Shown here piece after piece: positions 46,476 to 58,500 of a DNA stretch of 64,000 bases. The DNA is from Lantana camara (lineage: Eukaryota > Streptophyta > Magnoliopsida > Lamiales > Verbenaceae): positions 31,591,001 through 31,655,000 of the forward strand of contig CM074855.1 in assembly GCA_037501455.1 (NCBI GenBank), given 5' to 3'. Under the pieces are notes generated by a model. It searched no databases and was not told the origin of the DNA. It worked only from the letters and a program-made list of their open reading frames with translations. The position numbers and the translations under genes were made by a program. Each line of letters begins with the position of its first letter. The stretch's first letter is position 1.

Positions 46476-48605
46476 CCGATTGTAAAACCGGTGTTCTCGT
46501 GTCATGATTGAGTCAGTTTAGGTCACACGGCATAGGAACAACTTGTCTACGTATGCATTGCATTGATTTCTTTGCTACTAATTGTTGAGATTGTTTGATT
46601 TACATAACTTAATTTTAATTTCATTACTTTGGTATTGCATTTTGCATTTAATGTGCTTTCATTGATTCGACTATGTGCCATAAGCATATCCTAACCGACA
46701 TACATCTATATTTGAGTTGAGTATTTGATTATAGATTGTGATCATGTCTATCAAGCTACAACCCATTTCAACTACCGGTTCTTCTACTAGATCGATGAAG
46801 GGAGTTTGGAGCAAAAGGAACTTGAAGGCCGGGTGTTCAATTTTCATGGCTTGCCAAATGCAATTACATATCATGGTTCAACATTATGAGAGGAAGATTG
46901 GATCATGGGAATGTTCATCAAGGATCATGGAAGGTTAAATTGGAAAGCTTCAAGGGATCAAATGCAAGATTTGTTGGAGGCTTCGACTCAACTAAGATGA
47001 AAAGAATGGAGAGCCGTTAATTGCAGGATTTTGCAAAAAGGAGCCAAATCAAGGAGCTTGGTTGATATGGTTGCAACTGAGAATTACCAACTGGATGCAA
47101 AGCAAAGATAGCCAGAAGTCTCGAAGAATTAAAATCGCCTCAACTTCTTGGAATTTTGGAACACGGTGATACCAAGAAGCAAGCAATGATGGAAAGCATC
47201 ACCAACGATTAGATATCCGCGTGTATTGGAATCAAAGGACAAGATACCATACTAAAGCCAATATGATGGTGACAGGTTCAATGCATTCATAGCACGTGCA
47301 TCATACATTTTAATCTATTTATTTAAACTCTTATCTATGTGTTTTAATATTGTAATTAATGATGTGATGTTGCATCTTCTTTGTTGAAATATGTGCTGCA
47401 CGCATTGAACATTCTAACCCAACATGCACTGTTTGAGTGTTTACCTGTTAGGATACTTTCTTTGTTCAATGCCTCAATTACTAATTCAACCGAATCCTTA
47501 CCGAAGCTCTACCGAAGCGGGTCAAAATGGAATTTTTTTTTTGGGTGATAGGGATATGCCGGAAGTGAGAGTTAAATTTTGGAGATTAAGGGTTGAATGG
47601 ACTTAGAATTATTTGGATCGAATAAGAAAAGAGAAGAAGATTTTGGATAGTAAGAAGATCTGGAAATAGGGAAGTCAGGGGGCAAAGGAAGATGGATGTT
47701 ATTCCAATTCAAACATCTTGATTTGATGTGAGTAACTCACCGAACCATTTCTTAGCTAGAGTTACTCGGTAGAAGGAGATTAGGATTTCGATGAAAAGGA
47801 TATGGATGGAGTTAGAAATTGAGGGTTTTCTATAGAATCGGGTATCATACTCTGAAGATGGTGGAATTATGGAGGAGCTTCTGTGGGACCGTTATGTTAG
47901 TTCAAAAGGAAAGGAACCGAATCAGATTGGCACAATTCGTGATGTCAACCATAGAGGTTGATTTTGATCGAGGGTTGGAGGAGCTCAGATAACACCCAAC
48001 AAATTAAGATCCAACTATGTACCGGTCGTTTTTTCATGATGACTTAAAAGAAGTTTAAGGAGAAAGGAATAGGAAGGACTTGAATTGGACCTTAGGGAAG
48101 TGAAGGAGCCGGAACCGAACGCATCTTTACGAATAGATTCTTGGGCCAGTCGAGTACATGGGATTCAGATACCGAAGATGGTGACATTATCAGGGAACTT
48201 CTGATGGATTTTGAAAATAACTTTGGGAAAAGGAAAACTCGATCGAATCGTCATGCTTGAAGATTATGGTAACCACTCCTAGTTAACTAAGTCCTCAACA
48301 AAGAATTCAAGAGAAGTGAATTGAAGGAACAGAGATGAAGTACACGTATAGGGATTGAAGAATACTAAGGGTGGATTTAAAAGAGGAATGGCAAGAGGAT
48401 TTCTTGGAATATTGAATTACACGCGGAGAACCGACATTTCCATCTCATTCCGGGGAAACGGGTTAATCGAATTAAATGACGGAGCACGGTTTTGAATTAA
48501 AGAAGACAACCGGGAGTAAGAGTCAATATGAAATCGAGAGCAGAATCAACTGCGGATTTATCGTCTTTACTCCAACCGGATATGCATCAGGGATACTACG
48601 GACAT

Positions 48606-48751
48606 GTCAAGAATCGAAGTAGCTCTTGGATTTGACTATGCATCCTAGCATGGGATTTTCATCTACAAGTTCTTTACCGTCAAGAATCGAAGTAGCTCTT
48701 GGATTTGACTATGCATCCTAGCATGGGATTTTCATCTACAAGTTCTTTACC
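48606..48751 (+). repeat. 73-bp perfect tandem duplication
   Basis: 48606-48678 and 48679-48751 look identical (both start GTCAAGAATCGAAG and end TTCTTTACC). Perfect identity in an aged element implies a recent duplication. Confidence 0.92.
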
Positions 48752-49036
48752 ATGGTGAACCGTACAAGAAACATTCATGGCATATGCATACATGCATTTT
48801 AATTTAAATGATTAGGTTGTTGTGTTCGTGGTTTACCTAGTGTGTTAACTGCTCTGCATGATTGACAACCCTGTACTTTATATATATATAAATATTACAT
48901 GACCTTGTATGTCTTATGTGATGTTAACTGTTGAGATTGATGTTAGATACTTTCCCCTTTCTTGTTGATTGATTTTGGGTGTAATTAGTTGTGTTGTGTT
49001 GCTCGGGAGTATTGGAGACTTCCTTGCTTGTTGCTC

Positions 49037-49255
49037 GAGAGACGGGGATTCTCTCTTTGTTGTTTCAGAGACAAAGCTCTCTTCTTATTACTTTCGAGAG
49101 ACGGGGTTCTCTCCTTGTTGTTTCAGAGACGGGGCTCTCTTCTTATTGCTTTTGAGAGACGGGGTTCTCTCCTTGTTGTTTCAGAGACGGGGCTCTCTCC
49201 TTGTTGTTTCAGAGACGGGGTTCTCTCCTTGTTGTTTGAGAGGCGGGGTTCTCTC
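49037..49255 (+). repeat. Hairpin minisatellite before the polypurine tract of G
   Basis: About eight units of 27-31 bp, each with a GAGAGA-CGGGGT-TCTCTC core (variants CAGAGACGGGGCTCTCTC, GAGAGGCGGGGTTCTCTC) and a spacer like CTTGTTGTTTC. The core can fold into a 5-6 bp stem with a CGGGGT loop. On its sense strand the LARD array has the same core (GAGAGACGGGGTTCTCTC). ORFs across it only mirror the repeat. Confidence 0.88.
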
Positions 49256-49299
49256 TTTGTTTTCATAGGTTGTAGTGAATCCGAGGACGGATTCTTTTT

Positions 49300-49312
49300 A
49301 AGGGGGTGAGGT
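49300..49312 (+). other. G polypurine tract
   Basis: AAGGGGGTGAGGT lies directly before the right LTR start at 49313. Confidence 0.85.
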
Positions 49313-50507
49313 TGTAACGTCCCAATTTTTTAGAGGTTTGAGCATGACGTATTTGTTTACCCATGTGTGCAATTTAATTAATGATATATGCTTCATTATT
49401 ATTTCTTTTATTGATTTTATTAATTGATTGTGAATTCTTGAAACGTTTAAGCATGTGTGTTTATGTTTGATATCGTTTCTATTTGATTTGATTTTCGTTT
49501 TTCGTGAAAACTTAGCATGAGTGAATTATGTGCCTTATGATCATGCTTAATTGTTCGTTGCATGATTTCGTTCTTGCATGTTTGAGTTTTGTTCTCGTTT
49601 GTGTGATCGGAACCGAAAAGGAAGCTAAAGAGCATTTAGCGTACCTTGTGTTCCGGGCGGCATATCTTTCTAAGACCATTTGGATTTCTGAATCGAGTTT
49701 CGTCACCTCCATTGGATCCGGATCGACGAATTGGAGACAATGGGACAAGCCTCATATTTTTCTAAGACCATTTGGATTTCTGAATTCTAACCGAAACAAG
49801 CCCCTTGCGCCTAAAACGACAACTAATGGCTATTTCACATTCGCGGACCTATATTAACGTACCTAGGACCTATCTCTTGACCCTACCACTTGCCAACCAC
49901 CCCCCTACTCCCTCTCTCAGCCCAAACCGACCCAAACCCTCCTCCCAACTCCCCACATTCAGCAACAAAGAAAGAAAGAAGGAGAAAGAAGAGGAATAGT
50001 GAAACCCAAGGGATTTGAGCTCATCTCTCACTTATTTCTCACCATTTCTTGAAGGTAACTCTATTTTTGATATGTGCTCCTCCTTGTTGTTCTTTTAAGT
50101 CTATTCTTGCATGATTTCACCATAGATTGATCAAGTATGGAGATTTTGATGAATAGTTAGGGTTTCCTCCATTTTTGTGATTCTAGCATGCTTCCTTAGT
50201 TATTCTTTGAGCTTTATGAGTAATATTTGATCCTAAGTGATGTATTAAGAGTTTTGTGGACTTGATTAGGTTGGTAGTTGGGAATTTATGGATCCACCAT
50301 TAATGAATTTTGAAGGTTTTTGGAGAATTATAGCTTTGACACCTCTTGCATGAATCGTTGCAACTTTGGACCTTTTAATGGATTGAAATGCATGAATTCT
50401 TGCTATCCTAACTTACCTTGATGTGTTAGCATGATGTTTATATGGTTTGGAGTAAATTTTTGGGGTGTTTGACGGCTGGAATTCGAAGAACGCCAGCCCA
50501 GCCGCGA

Positions 50508-50636
50508 CTAACGCCCGTTAGGGCTTCCTTGCATTTTTGGGGGTAACGACCGTTACCCCCACCCCTGATCTCTTGTACCCACTAACGGGCGTTAGTGGGG
50601 AGTAGTGTTAGGGGGACTAACGGCCGTTAGTCCCCC
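50508..50636 (+). repeat. Palindrome array, right LTR of G (best preserved)
   Basis: CTAACG/CGTTAG (50508-50521), GGGGGTAACG/CGTTACCCCC (50539-50560), CCCACTAACG/CGTTAGTGGG (50578-50599), GGGGGACTAACG/CGTTAGTCCCCC (50611-50636). All arms are perfect, the centre is two G/C bases, and the outer arms differ from unit to unit. Confidence 0.9.
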
Positions 50637-51512
50637 CTGAGTGCTTGTTTATGTATTTTCTTCGCCGGTTTGTTTGTTGTGTTCGTTTCCATCCCCGATC
50701 TTGTTCCTAATGTAATGTATGCTTATTTATATGCATGTTAGGGTGTGTTATCTCTTGCTAATGCATGAATTTGATGTCTTTTATGTTTATTTAATGTGTT
50801 ATGAGTGTTGTGTCATGACTTTGGATCCGTTTGATATGAAACGTGCAAGATATGATCTTATATGCTCAATGTGTTACCCTAATTGCCTACTTGAGTTGAT
50901 GCACTAATTGTTCTTCTTGTGTAGTCTCTTATTACTACTTTATGTTATATATGCGTTGTTAACGTGTTGATTTATGTGTTATACTCATTGTGTGAAATTT
51001 ATGAACTCATTGGGTGTGTTACGTGCAAGAGATGAATTACATGCCTTCATTGCTCTCTTACGTGCATGAACACTTTGATATGTGATTTGTGAACCCTAAT
51101 CGCATACTTTATCCTCTTTTTATGATTCATATGAAATGTATATTTGTTGAAGTATGTGTTATGATCATTGTTTGGAATTTATGGAGCAAGTTGATATGAA
51201 CGTTCCGAGAAGGAATGGAATGAATGACTATGTGCCTTTATGCATCTCCATGACATGATTTATTCTCTTATGCATATCATATTACATTCATTACATTTCC
51301 GTGCGTCTTATATGGTTCATTTGGAGTCTTGAGTCTCACAATTACACTACGTTATCTTTCGTACAGTTTTCTCCAGGGCGGACACTTGCCGGGTTCATAA
51401 GGCCTCGAGTCTTTCTTTCTTTTGGTATTGTCGGTAAGGTGTAACAGGTGGGTTTCTCTTCTACTAGTTATGATACCTGATATATCTTATATGTGGAAGT
51501 TTTAAGCCAACC

Positions 51513-52884
51513 TGTAACATCCCGCTCGTCTGGCCTTTCCAGGTACGCTCTTACGAGAGAGATACGTTCGCTTTTATTTATTTAATTAAGTGGATTACGT
51601 GTTTATTTTATTAATTATGTGATTTAATTGATTTAATTGAACCTTTTATGACTTTATTTGAACGTTGTTGCTCCCCTTGCTTCGTTCTTACTTTGTTTTC
51701 GTCCGTTTTCGTTTTAATTTTCATGCCTACATGTCTTACATGAACTACTTGCGTTTTGAACTTGCGTACGTGCTCGTTTGTTGTTTTTGAGTTCGTTTGT
51801 TACGGTTTTCGAACCGTTTTATGTGTTGGGGACATAAGGACCTAACTAGCTTTAGTGCACCTTGTGTTCCAGAAGGCGTAACTTGAGCTCGGGAATTCGG
51901 ATTCAAATTCTGGAAGATGCGTCAGACTTACAACGAAGAGATGAAGACAAGGAACTTGGCCTCACATTTTTCTAACCCCGTTTGATCCTCCGAATTTCGT
52001 CCGGAATGAGCCCGTTGTGACAGATTTGCCACCTTTCACCATTTTAGCCATAACTTGACCAATTGTTGACCAAATTGAGTGATTCTTGGGCCCACACCTC
52101 ACCCACTTGCTCCTGTATTCATTCCCTTTCCCCCTTTTTGGTTTTAAGTAGCAAAAAGGAAGGAAAAGCAGCAGTCCATACGGGAGAGAGAGAGAGAAGG
52201 AAGAGAAGAGAAGGGAATAGTGCCATTCTTCAAGGTTTAAAGCTCATATCTCCTCCATTTCGGCTCCAATTTAAAAGTTAAGTCCGGATTCTTGTTTATT
52301 ATGCCCTCCTTGTTCTTTTAAGTGCTTAATCTCAGAATTTGATTAAGGTTTGAGCATGATATTGGCATGAGCATGAATAGTTAGGTTTTGATGCCCCTTT
52401 TGATTAATCCATGCAATCCTTGAGTTTTCTTTTGATTTTATGCATCTAATGTGTTCTTAAGATGTCCCTTTATACCTTCTTGAACTTGAATTGATTGGTA
52501 CTTGGCCTATATGAGAGTTGCCATTGTTGGTTTTGCATGAAAATGGAAGCTTAAGATCTTGTTGATGCATCTTCTCCTTTCCTTGCATTTTAGTCTCGGT
52601 TTTTGCATGATCTAGGGCATGAAACTTTGAATCTTTGTTGCACATACCTTCCTTTATGTGTTGGGTAGAGTTTGGGTGGAGTTTGTGGGGGGTTTTAGGG
52701 CTGGAACAGGGGCTGGAGTTCGAAAACTCCAGCCCTGCGCGGGCTAACGCCCGTTAGGGGTTTTGGTGTGTTTTGTTTGTCTCCCGTTTGCCATGGTTTG
52801 ATGCATGGGCGGAGTTTCTATTTCGTTCTACTTGTTGGGCTATGGTGCGGGGGGATGTGGCGCCCTCCGCTCCGGGGTGTTACA
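51513..52884 (+). repeat. Gag-only element, 5' LTR with a 1.9-kb deletion
   Basis: 1372 bp against 3253 bp for the partner. The sequence jumps from TTAGGGGTTTTGGTGTGTTT (just after the first palindrome, 52744-52757) to TGTTTGTCTCCCG; in the intact LTR these points are 56810 and 58720, both in GGTGTGTTT. Nine bases of microhomology remain. The donor-like site is damaged here (AAAGTTAAGT). Confidence 0.9.
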
Positions 52885-52892
52885 TCCTTGCG

Positions 52893-52904
52893 TGGTATCA
52901 GAGC
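52893..52904 (+). other. Gag-only element primer-binding site
   Basis: TGGTATCAGAGC, 8 bases inside the 5' LTR end (GGGTGTTACA, 52884). Confidence 0.92.
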
Positions 52905-53104
52905 TCTTAGTTGCAAAACTAGAGATCTAGTCTTGTATCTGGTCTGTCTAGGTCGTTCGGCTTAGGATTATGTGTTTGTCTGCATTCATCTTCATCATAT
53001 AAGTGAATTATTTGGATTAGTTGTATTATTTGTATTAATCGTTCACATGAAAATGTACTAAACCCTACACGCATCGATATTTGGAATCGTTTTCTCATCT
53101 CAGG

Positions 53105-54079
53105 ATGACATCCTCACATCAACAAGTACAATTGGAAGAGGGATAAAAAAAGCGAGCAATTTCGATCTACAAGAAGTTTAAAGAGTTTGATCCACCAAAA
53201 TGGGTCGGAGGCAATGATATCAAGGCCGAAGAATGGATTTTCGAGATTTCTTGGATTTGGGAGATATTATCGGGGACTTCACAAGAAAAGGTGATTTGTG
53301 CCTCCCGTCTACTTCGAGGCCAAGCTTCAAAGTGGCTTGAGAAAACAAGAACAAAAGTGGAGGAATCCGGAGAGGAATTCACGTGGGAGAAGTTTATACG
53401 GGAAGTTTGCTACAAGTACATTCCTCCAAATGTGATGGTCAAAAGACTTAGAGAATTTATGGAGTTGGGACAAGAATTGAAGAGGTTGGATGATCTCCTA
53501 TCGGAGATTGAAAGTTTGTGAGCTGACAAGTGTTTCCCTAAGGTCCGGGATTATATACAAGAACGTCGGTATGAATCTCAACAAACCTTGCATATATCAC
53601 CGGTGTATGGATGGTCCGAGGAGGTAAGAGAGGCGGTTCGTATGGAGATGGATAAGAAAAAGGCGAAGTCTCACATTTCCCATGTCGAGCAAGAGCAAGG
53701 ATCGAGTTCGAGATCGAGTAAAAGAGCTACAAAGGATAGGAACTCTCAACAATTCCAAGATACCAATGAGATTAAAAAGAAGAAGAAGAAAGAGCTTCAA
53801 CTACCGAAGATGGATTCGATGCCTTCTCCATTGGAAACAATTCGATGCTCCTATTGTCAAGGCCCGAACCATACTGAAGAAGTTTTCCGGAAGAGACTTA
53901 GAAGATGTTACAAGTGTGGAGAGCTAGGGCACAAGGTGAATGGTTGCCCGGAGTATAAAAATCCAAAGATTTCAAGAGCCGAGATTTCAAGCTTTCCAAG
54001 TTCAACCCGAGTTGATTCAAGTGAAGAGGAAGAAGTGGATGCTAAGCTTGACACTAACACCTCGGTGAAAGGTACTTGA
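53105..54079 (+). pseudogene. gag: gag of the gag-only element (two stops)
   Basis: 325 codons in one frame from ATG (MTSSHQQVQLEEG) to TGA after SVKGT. The capsid part is Retrotrans_gag-like: FDPPKWVGGNDIKAEEWIF, then ASRLLRGQASKWLE and FTWEKFIREVCYKYIP. The C-terminal part has a degenerate first zinc knuckle (CSYCQGPNHTEEVF, last Cys replaced) and a proper second one (CYKCGELGHKVNGC). The linker is Lys/Ser-rich. TAA at 53144-53146 and TGA at 53519-53521 interrupt it, without frameshifts. Since the frame is otherwise open, gag was probably under selection until recently. Packaging protein for its own RNA is the expected role. Confidence 0.88.
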
Positions 54080-55577
54080 AGCATTCATAGCACTACATAC
54101 ATGCATTCTATTTTTAATTTGTATTACTTTCCTTTTTCTTGTTGTTTTCCGGTGCTCGAGTGTTTTGTTGTAGCTTGTTTGCTTGTGGCCCCCTTTTTCT
54201 TTTTCTTTTGTGTTAACTCTCTCTTTAGAGAGAGGTTGGTGAGATGAGTGTTCGAGTGTTTGGTGAGTTGTGAGGGCCGAGCTTGCCGGTGGTTGTTCTT
54301 GAAGGCGCCTAGTCTTGTTAAGGTGACTTGTTACCTTAGGCGTGGGTGGTTGCTTTTGGAGGTCCTTCTTAGGGCTCAACGATATTCTCGGGTTTTAGAT
54401 GGAAGACTAGTCCGTTAATATCTATGTGGGAGTGTTGGTGATTACGGGACGGTGCGATAAGCTACGTGGCTTATCTTTGAATAATCTAGGGATCGAGCCA
54501 AGCTTGGAGAGACGAAGACCAAAGTAAGGCACCTTGGTGTTTCTTTGATGGGTTGGAATCCGCTGCCGTCCGATAAAGACATTGAGGTTGTCGTGGTCTT
54601 TATCCCGAAATTGGGTCGTGTTTGGAGTTTCCCTTCCTTTAAGCTCTAGCGGAGTTGTCAGAGTTTAAGTCGTGGTTGACGAGCTCCTAGAAGGTAATTT
54701 CATCCTTTTGAGTACTTCTTTGTGAAGTGCTTGGTTCCGTCTTCTTTTAGGATGAGTATAAATTACAGTGAGCTGCTTAACTGTGGAAGATAAATACCCT
54801 TTCTTCTTGCTTCGAGAAGTTTCTCATCCTTTTTCAACGTTCCGTGGCTTTTGTCGAGTGTGGATTAACAAGGGTATTGTCAACTACGTGTTTGGTAGAA
54901 GAACCGAGAATCGCCTCAGAGAATAAGTCTCTAGTGTTATTTGGGTCCTTCAAGAGGTTCGTATTGGTGCAAGTAGTCAACCCGTAACATGAAAGACAAG
55001 GAAAAGGCAAGGTTTGAGTGGATGAGGCTTTGAAGAGAGTTGGCCTTAGTATGAGCTTTGCTTACACGAGGATACTCAAACTTCTCTGTTATAATCGAGG
55101 TGTTAAGGAGGACTTTGGTTGAGTTCTGTTAATGGAGAATAGAGCTTATGTATCAAGAAGCGTCGGGCTACGAGACTAACTTCACTCATGTTTTGAGACT
55201 TGAAGAGTCGGGATTGTTGTAGGCATTTGAAGAGACATTGTAGACTTAGTAGCACTTTCTAAGGTACTATCGGTAGAAGACCGAGAACCATTCCGGCAGG
55301 ATTCTTCAACTACTTTCGAATTATATTTTGAAAGTGGGAGCAAACCGGACATAGAGTTGCTAAGACTAAGAAGATTCACTCGAAGTTGGCAAGTGCCATC
55401 GAGTTACCGGGATATGAGAATCCTTCCTCATTTCTAATTGAGAAAGTGATATCCCGAGGAGATTACAATTCTCTTGGATCAGAGTGGCGCAATGGAAGCG
55501 TGGAGTTGAGTTCGCTCCAGAGTCGGCTAAGGTCTCGCTTAGGACCTGAGGACAGGTCTTTTTGAAGGAGGGGAGAT
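54080..55577 (+). other. Gag-only element: 3' internal region without pol, ending in polypurine tract
   Basis: 1.5 kb with no RT, RNase H or integrase motif. It opens with GCATTCATAGCACTACATAC, the motif also found in G and the LARD. The last 150 bp contain a short gypsy-like frame (GSEWRNG) that could be a remnant of the pol C-terminus. The polypurine tract AAGGAGGGGAGAT ends at 55577. Confidence 0.7.
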
Positions 55578-58500
55578 TGTAACATCCCGCTCGTCCGGCC
55601 TTTCCAGGTGCGCTCTTACGAGAGAGCTACGTGTGCTTTTATTTATTTAATTAAGTTGATTACGTGTTTATTTTATTAATTATGTGACTTAATTGAACCT
55701 TATATGACTTATTTGAACGTTTTTGCTCCCCTTGCTTCGTTCTTTCTTTGTTTTTATCCGTTTTCGTTTTAATTTTCGTGCCTACGTGCCTTGCATGAAC
55801 TACTTGCATTTTGAACTTGCGTACGTGCTCGTTTGTTGTTTTTGAGTTCGTTTGTTACGGTTTTCGAACCGTTTTATGTGTTGGGGACATAAGGGCCTAA
55901 CTAGTTTTAGCGCACATTGTGTTCCGGAAGGCGTAACTTGAGCTCGGGAATTCGGATTCGAATTCCGGAAGATGCGTCAGACTTGTAACGAAGAGATGAA
56001 GACAAATTTTTCTAACCCCATTTGATCCTCCGAAGTTCATCCGAAATGAGCCCGTTGTGACAGATTTGCCACCTTTCACCATTTTAGCCATAACTTGACC
56101 AATTGTTGACCAAATTGAGTGATTCTTGGGCCCACGCCTCACCCACTTGCTCCTTTATTCATTCCCTTTCCCCCTTTTCGGTTTTCAGCAGCAAAAAGGA
56201 AGGAAAAGCAGCAGTCCATACGGGAGATAGAGAGAAGGAAAAGAAGAGAAGGGAATAGTGGCATTCTTCAAGGTTTCAAGCTCATGTGTCCTCCATTTCG
56301 GCTCAAATTTAAAAGGTAAGTCCGGATTCTTGTTGCTTATACCCTCCTTGTTCTTTTAAGTGCTTAATCTCAGAATTTGATTAAGGTTTGAGCATGATAT
56401 TGGCATGAGCATGAATAGTTAGGTTTCTATGCCCCTTTTGATTAATCCATGCAAACCTTGAGTTTTCTTTTGATTTTATGCATCCAATGTGTTCTTAAGA
56501 TGACCCTTTATGCCTTCTTGAACTTGAATTGATTGGTACTTGGCCTATATGAGAGTTGCCATTGTTGGTTTTGCATGAAAATGGAAGCTTATGATCTTGT
56601 TGATGCATATTCTCCTTTCCTTACACTTTAGTCTCGGTTTTTGCATGATCTAGGGCATGAAACTTTGAATTTTTATTACATATACCTTCCTTTATGTGTT
56701 GGGTAGAGTTTGGGTGGAGTTTGTGGGGGTTTTAGGGCTGGAACAGGGGCTGGAGTTCGAAAACTCCAGCCCTGCGCGGGCTAACGCCCGTTAGGGGTTT
56801 TGGTGTGTTTGGCGGGTAACGGCCGTTACCCCCAACCTGGAGCTTCTGACCTCACTAACAGGCGTTAGTGAGGTTGTGAAGGGAGGGGACTAACGGCCGT
56901 TAGTCCCCCCTGCACTCCCGGTTTTGTGTTTTCTTCGTTTGTTTGCTTTGTTTGCTCGTTTCTTTCCCCGTTCTTGCTTCTTGTGTGATGTGTGCTTGTT
57001 TGTATGCATGCTAAGCTGATCCATGCCTTGTTATTACTTGATTTCAATGTGTTATGTGTTAGAATTATGTGTCACGTGTGTTGTGTTGAATTTGTGGATT
57101 CGTTTGGCGTGAAACGTGACTTGTGTGCCCTAATTGCTTTCTTATGCGCACGTGTGACTTCTTAACGTGTTTACTTGCCTCGCATGTAATCCTCTTTCCC
57201 TTGTATGATTTGTATGCATTCCTAACTTGCTATATAACATGTTATATGCTTTTTATGGAATTCATGAATGTGAATTACGTGAATTATGTGAGCTATGATC
57301 CAACATGATTCAATATGATAAATTATGACTTAAGTGCTAATTTGTTTGCATCTTGTACACATCATTTGCATTCATACGCATATGCCGATCGTCTATTTGG
57401 TTCATTTTGAGTCTAAGTACGTTCTTTGTCCTTTGTTTTGGCTTTTAGGTGTGATCCAGAGTTGAAGAGGTGGTTTCTTTAGGTGTTCTTCGTTCGGTTT
57501 AGTCGACAAGGTGAGGTTTTTGTTCTTTTAGTTAAGTGACCTAATACCCTATATGGTTTGAAGCCTTGCATGAGAAATACGTATATTATATGATAGGTAA
57601 GTGTATGATATGTATCTTGAGGGCTTGTCCCATTTGTTATACGACTTGAAAACGCTTTGTATATGTATATAAACTATTTTGCCTTTGTTTGTTTTGAAAA
57701 GCTTTTGGTTAAGCGTGTGTGTGTAAGCGAGATATGTGGCTCTGAAAGATAAGCTTTGTTCTATGGGTGATTTTTGTGTGTTTGGGCCCCGGAGAAGTGG
57801 TATGTGATCTCGGGTCTGCCATGGGGTCGCCGGGCTCTCTCATCAACACAACTCCATCAACGGGGAGACTTAGTTCTCCTATGCCGACGGAGCGCTTTTA
57901 GGTTGGCCATCGAAGGAGCGGGCGGGATCCCCCGACTCAATATGTATTTATGCGTGGGGGTTGAGAGGGCGCTCTCTCTTCCCCAAAAAGGTGTGAAGGT
58001 GGGATTGTTTATGTTCTGTATTGTTTTGATTTGCTTTTGCTTATGAAGTAAATGTGTTCGAACTCGTACTCGCCGAGTTGTTTGGCTTATGCTTCTATTT
58101 CCGTTTATGGTTTGTGAATCGGGTTTGGATTTCGAAATTGGTAAAACTTGGTTGATTTGGCCTTTGGCCTTAAACTTTATTTCCTATATGTAATACCACG
58201 GGGTTAAATGTTTTGGATTACAAAAACCACATCGGATTCATGAACATTGTTCGATTTGAATATGCTATGCTCTTATATTTATGTACGGGTGTGTGTGTTA
58301 GCCCCTCACCGTTCTTTAGGACTGACCCCTCTTCATTATTTCTTTTTTTCCCCTTCTTTTGTTTTGAGTTGCAGGTGCCTTGATTGGAGAGTTGAGCTAG
58401 GCGGTGGTTCTTTTGGTTTTGGTGTCGTTTGAGTTGTTGGGTCGGTTGTAGAGTCCTTGCATTCTGCATATTTACTTTCCCCGCTCTAGTATTTTGTATA

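Larger units (their letters stand above)
46456..49312 (+). other. Internal region of G, non-coding
   Basis: Begins TCCTTAAG and the primer-binding site; ends with the polypurine tract. Short frames exist (e.g. 46738-46938) but none shows gag or pol motifs. It carries a 73-bp tandem repeat (48606-48751), a motif shared with the LARD and the gag-only element (GCATTCATAGCA at 47279, TTCATGGCATATGCATACAT at 48773) and a hairpin minisatellite (49037-49255). Confidence 0.75.

Noticed and set aside
49037..49255. CRISPR-like repeat/spacer look
   Set aside because: The genome is a plant; the 'spacers' are near-identical and the units are 27-31 bp minisatellite repeats within a retrotransposon.
48969..49309. 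Overlapping ORFs with repeated Leu-Leu-Ser-rich units
   Set aside because: They translate the GAGAGACGGGGTTCTCTC minisatellite; several frames are open because the repeat lacks stops.
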